Assembly: GCF_002554795.1 (NCBI RefSeq)
Contig: NZ_PDEQ01000009.1
Coordinates: forward strand, 62,001 to 126,000
DNA length: 64,000 nucleotides
DNA from: Longibacter salinarum
GTDB lineage: Bacteria > Bacteroidota > Rhodothermia > Rhodothermales > Salinibacteraceae
Reading direction: 5' to 3'
Below the pieces are notes generated by a model that saw nothing but the letters and a program-made list of their open reading frames with translations, was not told the DNA's origin and did no database searches. Of this stretch, positions 1 through 8,088 are shown one piece after another (the first letter of the stretch is position 1; each line of letters opens with the position of its first letter). A program made the translations under genes and the position numbers.

Positions 1-25
1 CGCAGCCGATCACCAAAATGATGGA

Positions 26-53
26 TTGACTTTTTACCCATATGGGATATTTA
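26..53 (+). promoter_or_regulatory. possible promoter with embedded palindrome
   Basis: TTGACT (26-31) lies 16 bases before TATTTA (48-53), which resembles a sigma70-type -35/-10 pair. The spacer holds a perfect 10-base palindrome, CCCATATGGG (37-46), where a repressor could sit. The first credible start codon of the ParA gene is about 390 bases downstream, so the link to that gene is inferred. Rhodothermota promoters may follow a different consensus. Confidence 0.3.
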
Positions 54-478
54 TTACCCTAACCGGATAAGATCGAGCGTAATGGCTCGGAAGTCGAGTC
101 GTTCTCTTGCCATGGGATCCAAAATCGAATCCAGCGGGTGCCGGCGAAGAGAGGAGGTCCGTGAAAACCTGGCATCGCACGAGGGGGCACAGGACTCGTT
201 CATTTCCCCGTGCCACAGCCGTTTGAGCGTGATGCAAGGCAATTTTTTCTACTTCCGAAGACATGCTAGCGCCGCTCACGTTACGTGTTGAATGTCGTTC
301 GGGTCCGCCATCCTTGGAGGGAGGCGCGAGAACTCTGTGCGATAATGAACTCGCATCTTGCGACGGTTCCAACGTTTCTTTTCGTCAGGTCGAACGCACT
401 GGCGAACCCGGGAACGGATATTGCAGATTCGATGAAGTGCCCATGTCACCCAACCGTTTTCTCAGCTCATCCCCCGTT
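54..478. other. intergenic leader before parA-like gene
   Basis: No convincing gene is seen here. Short open frames on both strands (for example 82-291 on plus) have no recognisable motif and low-complexity composition. The plus frame of the ParA gene stays open back to 263, but residues before the ATG at 479 (or 443) do not look like ParA sequence. A long 5' leader is the simplest reading. Confidence 0.4.
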
Positions 479-1327
479 ATGCTGACGACCATTCCGATCA
501 TCAACAACAAGGGAGGTGTGGGAAAGACCACCACAGCTGTGAATGTAGCTGCGGGCCTGGCCCAACGCGGGCGGCGGGTCCTCCTCGTTGATCTCGACAG
601 TCAGGGCTCGGCCTCAATTGCGCTCGGTGTGCATCACGACAACCTGCGTCCGTCCAGTGCAGACGTTCTGTTCGGACACGTGGCCATCGACGATGCCATT
701 CGGGAGACCGGCCTTGAGAATGTTGACCTGATTACCGGATCGCTGAGTCTCGCCGACGCAGGCACACGTCTGAAACTTCGGGACAACGGCCAATACCGCC
801 TTCGGAATGTGCTTTCGACCGTCAAAGACTGGTACCAAACGATCATTATCGATTGTGCACCGTCGACCTCGATTCTCTCGGTCAATGCCCTCGTCGGCGC
901 GGACGCCATCATTGTCCCCGTGGCCCCCTCCTATCTCGCGATGGAAGGGGTAATTAGCCTCGGCAAGACCGTTCGCCGGGTCCGCGAGGGAATTGGAGAG
1001 GCCGCTCCGATCCTCGGCGTCTTGCTCACGATGGTCTCGAAGGGCGACGATCGTGCAGTTGACGAGATCAATGAACTGCGGAGTCACTACGGCGGCAAAG
1101 TATTCAAGACTGAGATCCAGAACGATCCCGCCTTGAAGGTTGCACCGAGCGCGGGCGTCGATATTTTCCGATATGCCCCGGACTCGCCCGGCGCGACCGA
1201 CTACGATCAGCTGATCGACGAAATCGAGGAGCGGCTTCAGCGATACGGATCCATCTACGGAAACCTTCCCAGTCGAGCATCCACCGGTACGTACCAAGTC
1301 AGTAATGCGGGTGGCATCCGGTCGTAG
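479..1327 (+). CDS. ParA/Soj-family partition or positioning ATPase
   Basis: A 282-residue P-loop ATPase of the ParA/MinD class, which dimerises on ATP, binds DNA or membrane surfaces and positions cargo. The deviant Walker A (KGGVGKTTT, residues about 11-19), Walker A' (LLVDLDSQGS) and Walker B (IIIDCAPS) are all visible. The start at 479 puts Walker A at the usual distance from the N-terminus; ATG 443 would add 12 residues. No parB or parS-like repeat is seen nearby. It is instead followed by roadblock, GTPase and globin genes on the same strand, so a polarity or cluster-positioning role is more likely than plasmid partition. That role is inferred from context. Confidence 0.88.
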   Translation: MLTTIPIINNKGGVGKTTTAVNVAAGLAQRGRRVLLVDLDSQGSASIALGVHHDNLRPSSADVLFGHVAIDDAIRETGLENVDLITGSLSLADAGTRLKLRDNGQYRLRNVLSTVKDWYQTIIIDCAPSTSILSVNALVGADAIIVPVAPSYLAMEGVISLGKTVRRVREGIGEAAPILGVLLTMVSKGDDRAVDEINELRSHYGGKVFKTEIQNDPALKVAPSAGVDIFRYAPDSPGATDYDQLIDEIEERLQRYGSIYGNLPSRASTGTYQVSNAGGIRS

Positions 1328-1390
1328 GATCTCCACTTCGATCTCGCGCCACCTAGCCACCACGATTCATCACAGATCGACACGAGCAAT

Positions 1391-1795
1391 ATGGGAATAT
1401 TCGGTTCCCGAGACAAGGACCCCCTCCTGCAAAACGATCCCCTCGCAGAGCCCTCTGACGTGGCGGCGACGTCCGAGGATGAGCGCAACACGGAGACGAC
1501 GCGCTCCACCGACTCACTATTTTCCGAATACCACGAGCCCGACAATACTGCCGTTGACTCCGCCTCCCCAGAGCCAAAACCACTCTCCGCTGGCGACCCA
1601 CCTCGGTATTTCTGGGACGGCAACCTTCGCGTCATCGTCTGCTCGACGGAAGCGGCCGCCAACGGACAACTCGGCGACGTAAATGCGGCGCTCGACCGGG
1701 GCTGGCACCTACATCGCGTCGAGGTGCGCCACCGCCCTCGTTCGTCACGTGAATCCCGATTTCTCACATTCATTCTTGCCCAATCGGACCCGTAA
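1391..1795 (+). CDS. acidic hypothetical protein, DUF4177-like C-terminus
   Basis: A 134-residue protein. The first ~70 residues are acidic, Ser/Thr/Pro-rich and probably disordered. The last ~60 residues form a compact alternating pattern (RYFWDGNLRVIVCST, then a helix, GWHLHRVEV, FLTFILAQ). That resembles the small DUF4177 fold, whose members have an Asn-x-x-Gly-x-x-Gly-Trp turn and a final strand, but the match is weak. It starts 63 bases after the ParA gene on the same strand and may share its transcript. Function unknown; a signalling partner in the roadblock/GTPase cluster is only an inference. Confidence 0.65.
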   Translation: MGIFGSRDKDPLLQNDPLAEPSDVAATSEDERNTETTRSTDSLFSEYHEPDNTAVDSASPEPKPLSAGDPPRYFWDGNLRVIVCSTEAAANGQLGDVNAALDRGWHLHRVEVRHRPRSSRESRFLTFILAQSDP

Positions 1796-1902
1796 AACGA
1801 GTTCCATCCGTTCTCGACAGACCGCAAGCACCGACGAGCCTCCGTTCGTAGTGGACCGGATCGCGCAACACATCACACACTCATGAACTAACGACGCATC
1901 CC

Positions 1903-2292
1903 ATGTCAACCATTGAGAGCATAAACAGTGTCCTGAAAAACCTCGCAAACGCAATCCCGGGCCAGATCGACGGCACGGTCATCGCCTCGACAGACGGATT
2001 TGTGATCTCCGACACGTTGACCGGTGAAGAGGCGGAAGAAGTCGCCGCCATGGTTGCAACCACAATGGGCGTGAGCAAACGCATGTCGTTAACACTGACC
2101 GCCGGCGACGTCGAGGAAACGAGCATCAAGGGGGAAAACCGTAGCGTGTTTATGTATCGTGTCGGCGGCGAGGGGGTCCTGGCCGTTATCGCGGCGGGCG
2201 ATGCGAATGTCGGCATGATCAATCTCCGCGCACGTTCGGCCGCCGACAAAATTAAGGCGTACCTCGCCGATCCCTCGACGGCCTCGGCGTAA
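1903..2292 (+). CDS. roadblock/LC7-domain protein (MglB-like)
   Basis: A 129-residue single-domain protein with the roadblock/LC7 pattern: N-terminal helix, IDGTVIASTDGFVIS, then helix EEVAAMVATTMG, strands, and GVLAVIAAGDANVGMINLRAR. Roadblock proteins act as GTPase-activating or docking partners of small Ras-like GTPases (MglB for MglA, CvnB for CvnD). It sits 44 bases upstream of a Ras-like GTPase gene on the same strand, the arrangement expected for a GTPase/GAP pair. No membrane segment or signal peptide is visible. The family assignment is strong; GAP activity is inferred. Confidence 0.88.
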   Translation: MSTIESINSVLKNLANAIPGQIDGTVIASTDGFVISDTLTGEEAEEVAAMVATTMGVSKRMSLTLTAGDVEETSIKGENRSVFMYRVGGEGVLAVIAAGDANVGMINLRARSAADKIKAYLADPSTASA

Positions 2293-2336
2293 ACGGCCAG
2301 CCCCCACCTCTCCCCGTCTCTCGAGCCCCCGCTCCC

Positions 2337-2843
2337 ATGTCCGACCTCAAGATTGTGGTCACGGGCCCGTTTCACGCAGGCAAAACGACGTTTGTGCGCT
2401 CATTAGCCCGTGAACAGACCGTATCCACCGAAGAAGCAACCACCCTGTCGGTCGCCAAAGAGCACACGACCGTGGGTCTCGACTTCGGATGCACACGTGT
2501 CGGACGCCACTCGGTCAAGCTGTTCGGCACGCCCGGTCAGAAACGGTTTGCGTACATGTGGGACGTGCTCTCGACCGGTGCTGACGGGATCATTCTCCTG
2601 ATTCCTGCCGATCGACACGACGCGCTCGTCCAATCTTTAACCATCACGAAGCACCTCGGAAAAAAGGAGAAACGACCGCTTGCGGTCGGCATCACGCGGA
2701 TGGATTTGGCCGACAACGATCCCTTCGATCGCATCTCGCGCACGCTCGGGAAGATGACGCTTTCGATCGACCACATAGACGCGCGAGATGTCGATCAGTG
2801 TATGTCGCTGGTCCGTGCACTGGCCCACCATATCGATCCATAA
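2337..2843 (+). CDS. Ras-like small GTPase (conservon/MglA-type)
   Basis: A 168-residue P-loop GTPase. The G1 motif is GPFHAGKTT (residues about 10-18). The switch region reads TTVGLDFG, G3 is FGTPGQKRF in place of the eukaryotic DTAGQ, and the G4 position is TRMD instead of N/TKxD. The GTPGQ form is typical of bacterial GTPases paired with roadblock proteins in actinobacterial conservons and related clusters. The Arg in G4 may alter guanine specificity. It follows the roadblock gene directly and precedes a protoglobin, so a gas- or redox-linked input to the switch is plausible but inferred. Confidence 0.88.
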   Translation: MSDLKIVVTGPFHAGKTTFVRSLAREQTVSTEEATTLSVAKEHTTVGLDFGCTRVGRHSVKLFGTPGQKRFAYMWDVLSTGADGIILLIPADRHDALVQSLTITKHLGKKEKRPLAVGITRMDLADNDPFDRISRTLGKMTLSIDHIDARDVDQCMSLVRALAHHIDP

Positions 2844-2979
2844 GCGGCACGTCCGTTCCGCACCCCGAGTCCCGCGCACGGGTTGCACCTCCGTTCCTCC
2901 CCTCCCTCCCAACGTTCCGCGCATCCGTCATTCGGGCCGCGGACCGCTACCTCCTCATCAACGAACGAATCTCTCTCCA

Positions 2980-3543
2980 ATGGAAAACTACCAAGAACGA
3001 AAAAGCTGGTCGGTAAAACAGAAAAACATCCATGCCGAGCTGGCCGACCTGATGAATCTGAGCGACACAGACAAAGAGCTTCTGTCTAACCTCCAGAGCG
3101 AGGCGGAAGAGCAGACCAATGCACTCACCGACGATTTTTACGAACGCCTTCTTGCCCACGAAAACACGAAAGAGTATCTTGAGGGCGAGGATATGGACGA
3201 CCGGCACGCGATGATCGCCGATTGGTTCGTCGACCTGTTTAGCGGGAGCTATGACGAAGAGTACGTCGCCCACCGACTCAACATCGGCCACATTCACGTT
3301 CGAATTGGCCTTCCCGTCCGCTACCCACTCTCGATGATCGACGTGATTTCGAGGCACGGCGAGAACGTCGTCGCCAAGAGCAGCGATCCGGAACAGGCAA
3401 AACGTGCGTTCCAGAAGGCATTGTCTCTCGATATAGCCGTCTTCAATCAGGCCTATGAAGACCGCCAACTCAAACATCTTGCCGACCTCGTTGGTGGCGA
3501 GCGGCTGGCCCGTCGGCTTCTAACCGGTGGGGCAGGCGGGTGA
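2980..3543 (+). CDS. protoglobin-domain haem sensor protein
   Basis: A 187-residue protein consisting of a protoglobin/globin-coupled-sensor domain. Residues ~20-170 are helical and contain GHIHVRIGLPVRYPLSMI (103-120), matching the F-helix signature H-x-x-IGL-x-x-x-Y around the proximal haem ligand; His106 is the predicted ligand. No output domain such as a kinase, MCP or GGDEF follows, so it is a stand-alone sensor. The frame is open further upstream, but the ATG at 2980 begins just before globin-like sequence. Its position after the GTPase and between two roadblock-type genes suggests that O2, NO or CO binding modulates the switch. That link is inference. Confidence 0.88.
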   Translation: MENYQERKSWSVKQKNIHAELADLMNLSDTDKELLSNLQSEAEEQTNALTDDFYERLLAHENTKEYLEGEDMDDRHAMIADWFVDLFSGSYDEEYVAHRLNIGHIHVRIGLPVRYPLSMIDVISRHGENVVAKSSDPEQAKRAFQKALSLDIAVFNQAYEDRQLKHLADLVGGERLARRLLTGGAGG

Positions 3544-3630
3544 ACGCCATGTCTTTCATCACTCGCTTCACCGCGACGCGAATGCATCTCTGCGCTCGCC
3601 TTCTCGATTCCACGTATAGCATGAATGACC

Positions 3631-4002
3631 ATGGCTACGATCCGAGAATCTCTACAAAAGGCGATGCACATCGACGGTGCGATCGGCGTTGCGCTGGTCA
3701 ATTTCGAATCCGGAGTTTGCCTTGGGACAATGGGGGGAGGATCTCTGGACATGGAACTGGCCGGAGCCGCCACGACGGACGTCGTTCGCTCCAAGATCAA
3801 CCTTATCGATCAATTGGCGCTCGATGATCAGATTGAAGACATCCTCATCACGCTGGGCAACCAGTATCACCTCATTCACTCCTTTCCCAGACACGAATCC
3901 GTCTTTTCCTATCTCATTCTCAACCGAGAAAAAGCAACTCTTCCGCTTGCTCGCACGCACCTTCGGTCCATCGGCCGTTCCCTGAGCCTCGACGAATCAT
4001 GA
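3631..4002 (+). CDS. second roadblock/LC7-like protein
   Basis: A 123-residue protein with a divergent roadblock-like layout: N-terminal helix (IRESLQKAM), IDGAIGVALVNFESGVCLG, a central helix, then ILITLGNQYHLIHSF and VFSYLILNREKATLPLART. It is more distant from the canonical domain than the 1903-2292 product, so the two probably bind different partners or form a heterodimer. ATG 3625 is in frame two codons earlier and is an equally possible start. Same strand as the GTPase and globin genes. Role inferred from fold resemblance and context. Confidence 0.7.
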   Translation: MATIRESLQKAMHIDGAIGVALVNFESGVCLGTMGGGSLDMELAGAATTDVVRSKINLIDQLALDDQIEDILITLGNQYHLIHSFPRHESVFSYLILNREKATLPLARTHLRSIGRSLSLDES

Positions 4003-4117
4003 GGACGTGTTGTCCTCGGCCGGGCGTTGCCGCCCCAGAAGCACAGGAGGCGGAAACACCCTTGAGGTTCAGGTCGCCCCCCTGCTGCACCTTGTCTATC
4101 TAATCGGATTGATTTCC

Positions 4118-4669
4118 ATGTCTTCCCACCGCAAGCGCCTCAATATCAAGAATCGCATTGAGGAGTCCGACATCCCGATCGAAGGTCGCGAACCGTTGAA
4201 GAGATTGTGTCAGATGGTCTTCGACGACGACTGTGGCGAACTGAAAAACATTCGCGTCGCCTGGGAGGTCCCAGATCAGAATGCCGGGCGCAGTGCCCCG
4301 CGCGACGACTGGCGGATCTACGAATGCGACGTGCTTGGCCTCCGGTTTTCCGTTCCCTGCGGCACCCCCATTCCCATGATTCTGGCGGAAGAGCACACGC
4401 CGGACGGGGACGTGTTAAGTGTCGTCTACCGGTTCGTGCACCCCGATTTTCTGACCAACACGGATGCCCTTCTAGATAATCTCGTCCAGCATCTCCAGGA
4501 CGAGATTCAGGACCGGCTCGCATCCCTTTCGACCACCTACAACCTGGTTACGGCGCTGCACGACATGGAGACGCTTCCGATCGAAACGTCGGCGCCCGAA
4601 TCAGTTGCCCGCACGAACGACCGGGGCTACGAGCGCATCGATGAAAGTCCACTAGAAGGGAAGGCCTAA
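4118..4669 (+). CDS. hypothetical protein at end of GTPase/globin cluster
   Basis: A 183-residue soluble protein of unknown family. It has a charged N-terminus, a mixed alpha/beta middle (IRVAWEVPDQ, DWRIYECDVLGLRFSVPCG) and a C-terminal helix-rich part (LLDNLVQHLQDEIQDRLASL). The ATG at 4118 is chosen because the open frame upstream (from 4007) encodes non-conserved-looking sequence and overlaps the end of the previous gene's spacer. No catalytic motif is recognised. It is the last + strand gene before the tRNA and could be co-transcribed with the roadblock/GTPase genes. Confidence 0.6.
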   Translation: MSSHRKRLNIKNRIEESDIPIEGREPLKRLCQMVFDDDCGELKNIRVAWEVPDQNAGRSAPRDDWRIYECDVLGLRFSVPCGTPIPMILAEEHTPDGDVLSVVYRFVHPDFLTNTDALLDNLVQHLQDEIQDRLASLSTTYNLVTALHDMETLPIETSAPESVARTNDRGYERIDESPLEGKA

Positions 4670-4790
4670 CGACTAGCCGAAGCAGCCCAGCATGGTTTCC
4701 CCACGTGAACCCCGGCCACCGGGGAACCGTCGCTGGACCGGACCGTGCAGAGAAATCGGCGGCACCGCATTCCGCCGCATACGGCATTCA

Positions 4791-4864
4791 GGGCCCGTAG
4801 CTCAGTTGGTTAGAGCAGTCGACTCATAATCGATCGGTCGTGGGTTCAAGTCCCGCCGGGCCCA
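4791..4864 (+). tRNA. tRNA-Ile2 (CAU anticodon), island attachment site
   Basis: A full cloverleaf can be drawn. The acceptor stem GGGCCCG pairs with CGGGCCC. The D arm is GCTC/GAGC, the anticodon arm is GTCGA-CTCATAA-TCGAT, the T arm is GTGGG-TTCAAGT-CCCGC, and the discriminator is A. The anticodon is CAU. The loop and flanks (GACTCATAATCG, then GGTCG) match the pattern of bacterial tRNA-Ile2, whose C34 is converted to lysidine by TilS, better than elongator or initiator tRNA-Met. CCA is not fully encoded. The 3' half (4822-4865) is repeated at 23992-24035, marking it as the integration target of the island downstream. Confidence 0.95.
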
Positions 4865-4865
4865 C
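4822..4865 (+). repeat. attL: 44-base direct repeat inside tRNA-Ile2
   Basis: The left copy of the 44-base direct repeat, from the anticodon loop (ACTCATAAT...) through the discriminator (CCCAC). Identity with the right copy at 23992-24035 is complete by eye; the bases just outside differ on both sides (g/t before, c/t after). The tRNA stays intact on this side, as usual when an element restores the 3' end of the gene it enters. Confidence 0.92.
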
Positions 4866-4885
4866 CCTCATGTTGGAGCAAAAAG

Positions 4886-4930
4886 AAGCCCCTGAACGCC
4901 GGAGACGGCGGGTTCAGGGGCTTTATTATT
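4886..4930 (+). terminator. rho-independent terminator after tRNA-Ile2
   Basis: A 12-base stem, AAGCCCCTGAAC (4886-4897) with GTTCAGGGGCTT (4912-4923), encloses a GC-rich loop and is followed by TTATTATTTT. It lies 22 bases after the tRNA, inside the island side of attL, so the element brings its own terminator for the tRNA. Confidence 0.85.
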
Positions 4931-5247
4931 TTGCTAAACCGAGGCCGCAGACGGGCCGCGAAAGCAGGATTATGCAGGCGATTGCAGAATTGTGCGTAGG
5001 ATGGGGGTAAAAGGGATTGGAGCGTTTAACAGGTGCTCATAACGGGGAAGCTGAGGTGCGGAGGGCGAGAAAACGCCAACCGGAGTGCTGACCGACAAAA
5101 TAACAACGCCGAACGGAGTCGTTGCCACTTCCGACCAGCGAAGACGAACTCGCCTACGAGACCTCGATCGATGACGGCACGAGCCCTCCGTCAACTCTAG
5201 CGATGTGTTATGCCCGCCTTTCACAGTACACATCACAGTGGAGGAGA
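4931..5247. other. intergenic, island left margin
   Basis: No gene recognised. This stretch lies between the tRNA terminator and the 3' end of the minus-strand nuclease-TPR gene. A plus-strand open frame beginning at 5122 runs antisense into that gene and has no motif. Nothing else is seen. Confidence 0.4.
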
Positions 5248-7293
5248 CTATCCCTCATCAGGAAAAAGCCCCAATTCATCGTTGATTGCTTTCAATACGG
5301 AGGTGATCGTACTATTGTGGTGATCCTCCGGGTTACAGTAGGTAGTTGCCTCATTCAGCTTCTCCTTCAAGACAGACAATCGGCCTCCGATCCATCCATA
5401 TTCAGCACTTGCCTCCCGTAGTGCAAGCAGCGCCATAAACAGGATAATCTCTGTGAGCCTCCCTGATGTCTCCTCGTTGGAGAGGTCACTGGTAAAGTAA
5501 TGGGCAAATGGTCGGCTGGCGGCACTTACGGCTTCCTCGACTAGAGCGTAGATTTTTTGCTGCAGTGAGACGAGGACATCAAGGTTCTCTGTATTCTCGT
5601 CAACCGAAAATTCCATCCCGAGTCCGAAAGGAACGGCAAGAAAGGTTCTGAGGGCCTGAAGTACCCGTTCTTCTCTTGGTGCAGGATAGCCAAGGTGATA
5701 GAGAGCATGGTCTTCATTCCAGTATTTTGCTATCGGCACGCTTCGCCTGAACTGGGTATACTGAGGAAAAAACCAAAGGGCACGAGTGCATTGATCAATT
5801 GAAAATCCTGAGGCTCGGAAGGATACCTCTTCTATTCCGGCAAGCTTTAGACACTCATCTATCAGATCCCAAGCCCTCTCGACGTTTTCTTCCTCGTTCT
5901 CGAGACGTATCAGCCTAACGCGGGCGTCATAAAACCTTGGATCTCTTTCGAGGCGCCTCTCCCAGAACTGGCGAGCATCGCTTGTAATTTCCGCATTTGT
6001 TTCAGTGAGCTGTGCCAGCACCTCGGACTTCAGGTGTGTTAATCCTTCGTGTCCGGGTTGATGAGTTAGCCCTCTGTTAATCCATTCCAGAGAGTTTTGA
6101 AATCTCTCAGCCCGATAGTTTGATAGGCCAAGCCAATACCAAGTTAATGGATTATGCGTAATCCAGTCTGGATTATGATTTACACCCCGCTCAAGAAATG
6201 TCGCTGCTTGATCGGGTTTGTCAAAATCGATAAGAAGACTGATACCCTTGCTAACTAATGCCTCTGGCTTTGTTGGCTCCAATTCAAGTGCGCGGTTGAA
6301 GCACTCCATCTCCGCTTCGTGATCTCCGACCTGGTGGTACGCACTTCCTAAGTTTTTTAGGAGCGATGAACGCTCGGATTTCTCACGGGCCTCCTCATAT
6401 GCCTCAACAGCTTCTTCGGCCTTGCCCAAGGCACTGAGAGCATTTCCTAGATTATAGAAGTCGGCCCAGGTCGGATCGGACTTTTCCTCGATAACCTTTC
6501 GGAACAGTTTGCAGCCCTCCTCAATAGCCTCCCTATTGTTTTCTGCGATTCCTTTTTCCGTAAGGGTACACGCTCGACTCAAACGGAGCATTTCCCTATC
6601 ATGTCCTAGCCGGGAGGCCCGGTTGAGACTCGCGATTGCTTCATCATATCGGTGAAGTTGGTACTGAGCGACCGCGCGAAAGTACCAACCCTGACTAGAT
6701 TCAGGATGCTGTCCAACAAATTGCTTCAACCGACTTGCTGCACGCTCCGGCTCCTCTGACTCTAGTAGCTCAAGTGCCGTTGAAAGCTCTTCTTCCAGAT
6801 CTTCATCAGTTCCTATGTTGAAGAGAAGCTCCGGAGTGCGTCCCGACACCTCTACGGAAAGATACTTCTGAGCAAGATCAGGGTGTGCCTCTTCCAGTTG
6901 AAGGCGCAGCCATTCCCTGGAGAATACAACGAGGTCCCACCCATACTTCTCGCAAAGCTCGTCCGTCAACTGATCTCTGTCGATTCCACGGGCTTCCTGA
7001 GACGTTACGAAAACCAAAGTTTCGAACTCATAATCACGCTCATTCAGTCGTTCCGCGTCTTCCCGCAGTTTTGTCTTCCAATCGTTTCGGAGGCTAAATT
7101 GAAAAAAGCAGACGTTGCCATGTCGTCCTCTTCCCCGTCGCGGATATTCCTCCGCATCTCTACCTCCATCTTGGGGTTCAATCGGCTCTATCTCCCTGTA
7201 ACCGTTTCTGTACAGTAGCTCGGTGGCTAGCCGTTCGAAGGACCGGGGATCAAGCTCATTGTCTATAGTCCAAAGTATCTTGTTAAATGACAT
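5248..7293 (-). CDS. PD-(D/E)XK-like nuclease domain fused to TPR repeats
   Basis: A 681-residue protein. Residues ~1-150 resemble an Mrr/restriction-endonuclease-like domain: FERLATELLYRNGY, then GGRDAEEY, a strand with FFQFSLRNDWKTKL (QxS in the usual QxK place), and YEFETLVFVTSQEARG. Residues ~170-470 are a run of TPR-type helical pairs (WYFRAVAQYQLHRYDEAIAS, FYNLGNALSALGKAEEAVEA, LLKNLGSAYHQVGDHEAEME). Residues ~480-681 are helical and unassigned. Nuclease-TPR architectures are common among candidate phage-defence proteins, where the TPR part senses or recruits. It is the first island gene beside the tRNA and stands alone. The substitution in the nuclease motif leaves activity open. Confidence 0.75.
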   Translation of the reverse strand: MSFNKILWTIDNELDPRSFERLATELLYRNGYREIEPIEPQDGGRDAEEYPRRGRGRHGNVCFFQFSLRNDWKTKLREDAERLNERDYEFETLVFVTSQEARGIDRDQLTDELCEKYGWDLVVFSREWLRLQLEEAHPDLAQKYLSVEVSGRTPELLFNIGTDEDLEEELSTALELLESEEPERAASRLKQFVGQHPESSQGWYFRAVAQYQLHRYDEAIASLNRASRLGHDREMLRLSRACTLTEKGIAENNREAIEEGCKLFRKVIEEKSDPTWADFYNLGNALSALGKAEEAVEAYEEAREKSERSSLLKNLGSAYHQVGDHEAEMECFNRALELEPTKPEALVSKGISLLIDFDKPDQAATFLERGVNHNPDWITHNPLTWYWLGLSNYRAERFQNSLEWINRGLTHQPGHEGLTHLKSEVLAQLTETNAEITSDARQFWERRLERDPRFYDARVRLIRLENEEENVERAWDLIDECLKLAGIEEVSFRASGFSIDQCTRALWFFPQYTQFRRSVPIAKYWNEDHALYHLGYPAPREERVLQALRTFLAVPFGLGMEFSVDENTENLDVLVSLQQKIYALVEEAVSAASRPFAHYFTSDLSNEETSGRLTEIILFMALLALREASAEYGWIGGRLSVLKEKLNEATTYCNPEDHHNSTITSVLKAINDELGLFPDEG

Positions 7294-7527
7294 GAGTAAT
7301 ATTTTCTGATAAACTGAGCCTCCACATGAAGACTCACTTATAGATAGACCTATATCAAATGCTTGGTATCGAAATCTACTCCCTGTGTGTCGATCGGAGG
7401 ATTACGGAGACTTCCGTTATGCATAACGGAGGAACTCTGCCGCGACGGGCAGGAAAAGGTATAGCGCCAGCAGCCGAAACGCTACCGCCGGAAATTAGCC
7501 GCTGCCCGTCGTCGGCAGCAGTGCGGG

Positions 7528-7860
7528 TTATGCTGCTGAATGATTGGATTGCGTACCACCCCGGAGCATCTTCACGACAATGGCTACAGAGGAAATCACG
7601 ACGGCCAAAATCAGCGGAAGTCCAAGGAGCACAGCCCACCAATACGGAAGGATCGTCACAAAGTAGACGAACGACTCGGGCAGTGCGCGAATGATCGACT
7701 GTATGCCCGTCACCTCGACTTCTCCGTTGGCGATCAGATCCCCCCAACCCAGTCCGTACAGAAGAATCAACAAGGCTGAGAGGCAAATACCAAAGGTTCT
7801 CGCGAAGAACTTCCAAAGGCTCCGCCATCGGCTCGCCTTCTCATCTGTTTCTCCGGCCAT
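7528..7860 (-). CDS. small two-TM membrane protein
   Basis: A 110-residue protein with a charged N-terminus and two hydrophobic segments (about residues 25-41, LSALLILLYGLGW, and 68-95, a long stretch through LGLPLILAVVISSVAIVVK), predicted to span the membrane. No family recognised. Directly upstream of its start (7898-8020) lie several copies of a TATCC(G/A)GA-type repeat that could regulate it. It shares the minus strand with the nuclease-TPR gene about 230 bases downstream. A holin-like or abortive-infection effector role is conceivable but unsupported. Confidence 0.6.
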   Translation of the reverse strand: MAGETDEKASRWRSLWKFFARTFGICLSALLILLYGLGWGDLIANGEVEVTGIQSIIRALPESFVYFVTILPYWWAVLLGLPLILAVVISSVAIVVKMLRGGTQSNHSAA

Positions 7861-7897
7861 AACACACTTTCACGGTGGAGCAGCATAACATTATAAT

Positions 7898-8032
7898 TAT
7901 CCGGAAGGCTTCGGGATAGCAAAAACTATCCGGACTAAATCGGTCCTCAGCGACGCTGATGCGACATTAGCGCAATGAGTGCTATCCAGAAGGCTTATGG
8001 AATTACGCACACTATCTAGACAATGTCCAGAA
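7898..8032. repeat. iteron-like cluster of TATCC(G/A)GA motifs
   Basis: Five related short motifs occur within ~135 bases: TATCCGGA (7898), CTATCCGGA (7926), CTATCCAGA (7982), CTATCTAGA (8012) and TGTCCAGA (8024). The first and third continue as AAGGCTT, giving a longer repeat. They lie between the 3' end of the integrase gene and the start of the small membrane protein, a place where integrase arm sites, excisionase sites or repressor operators are often found. Confidence 0.5.
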
Positions 8033-8088
8033 GCGAGTTTTCCTCTGTGTCTCGACATAAATAGTGGCTGGCCGCATCCTCCTGCCCA

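Noticed and set aside
614-1363. 249-aa minus-strand open frame
   Set aside because: Antisense to the ParA gene, which has clear Walker motifs; composition is the usual GC-rich shadow.
7376-7828. 150-aa minus-strand frame overlapping the small membrane protein
   Set aside because: The overlapping 110-aa frame has clean TM segments and a sensible start; the longer frame is Arg/Ser-rich without structure.
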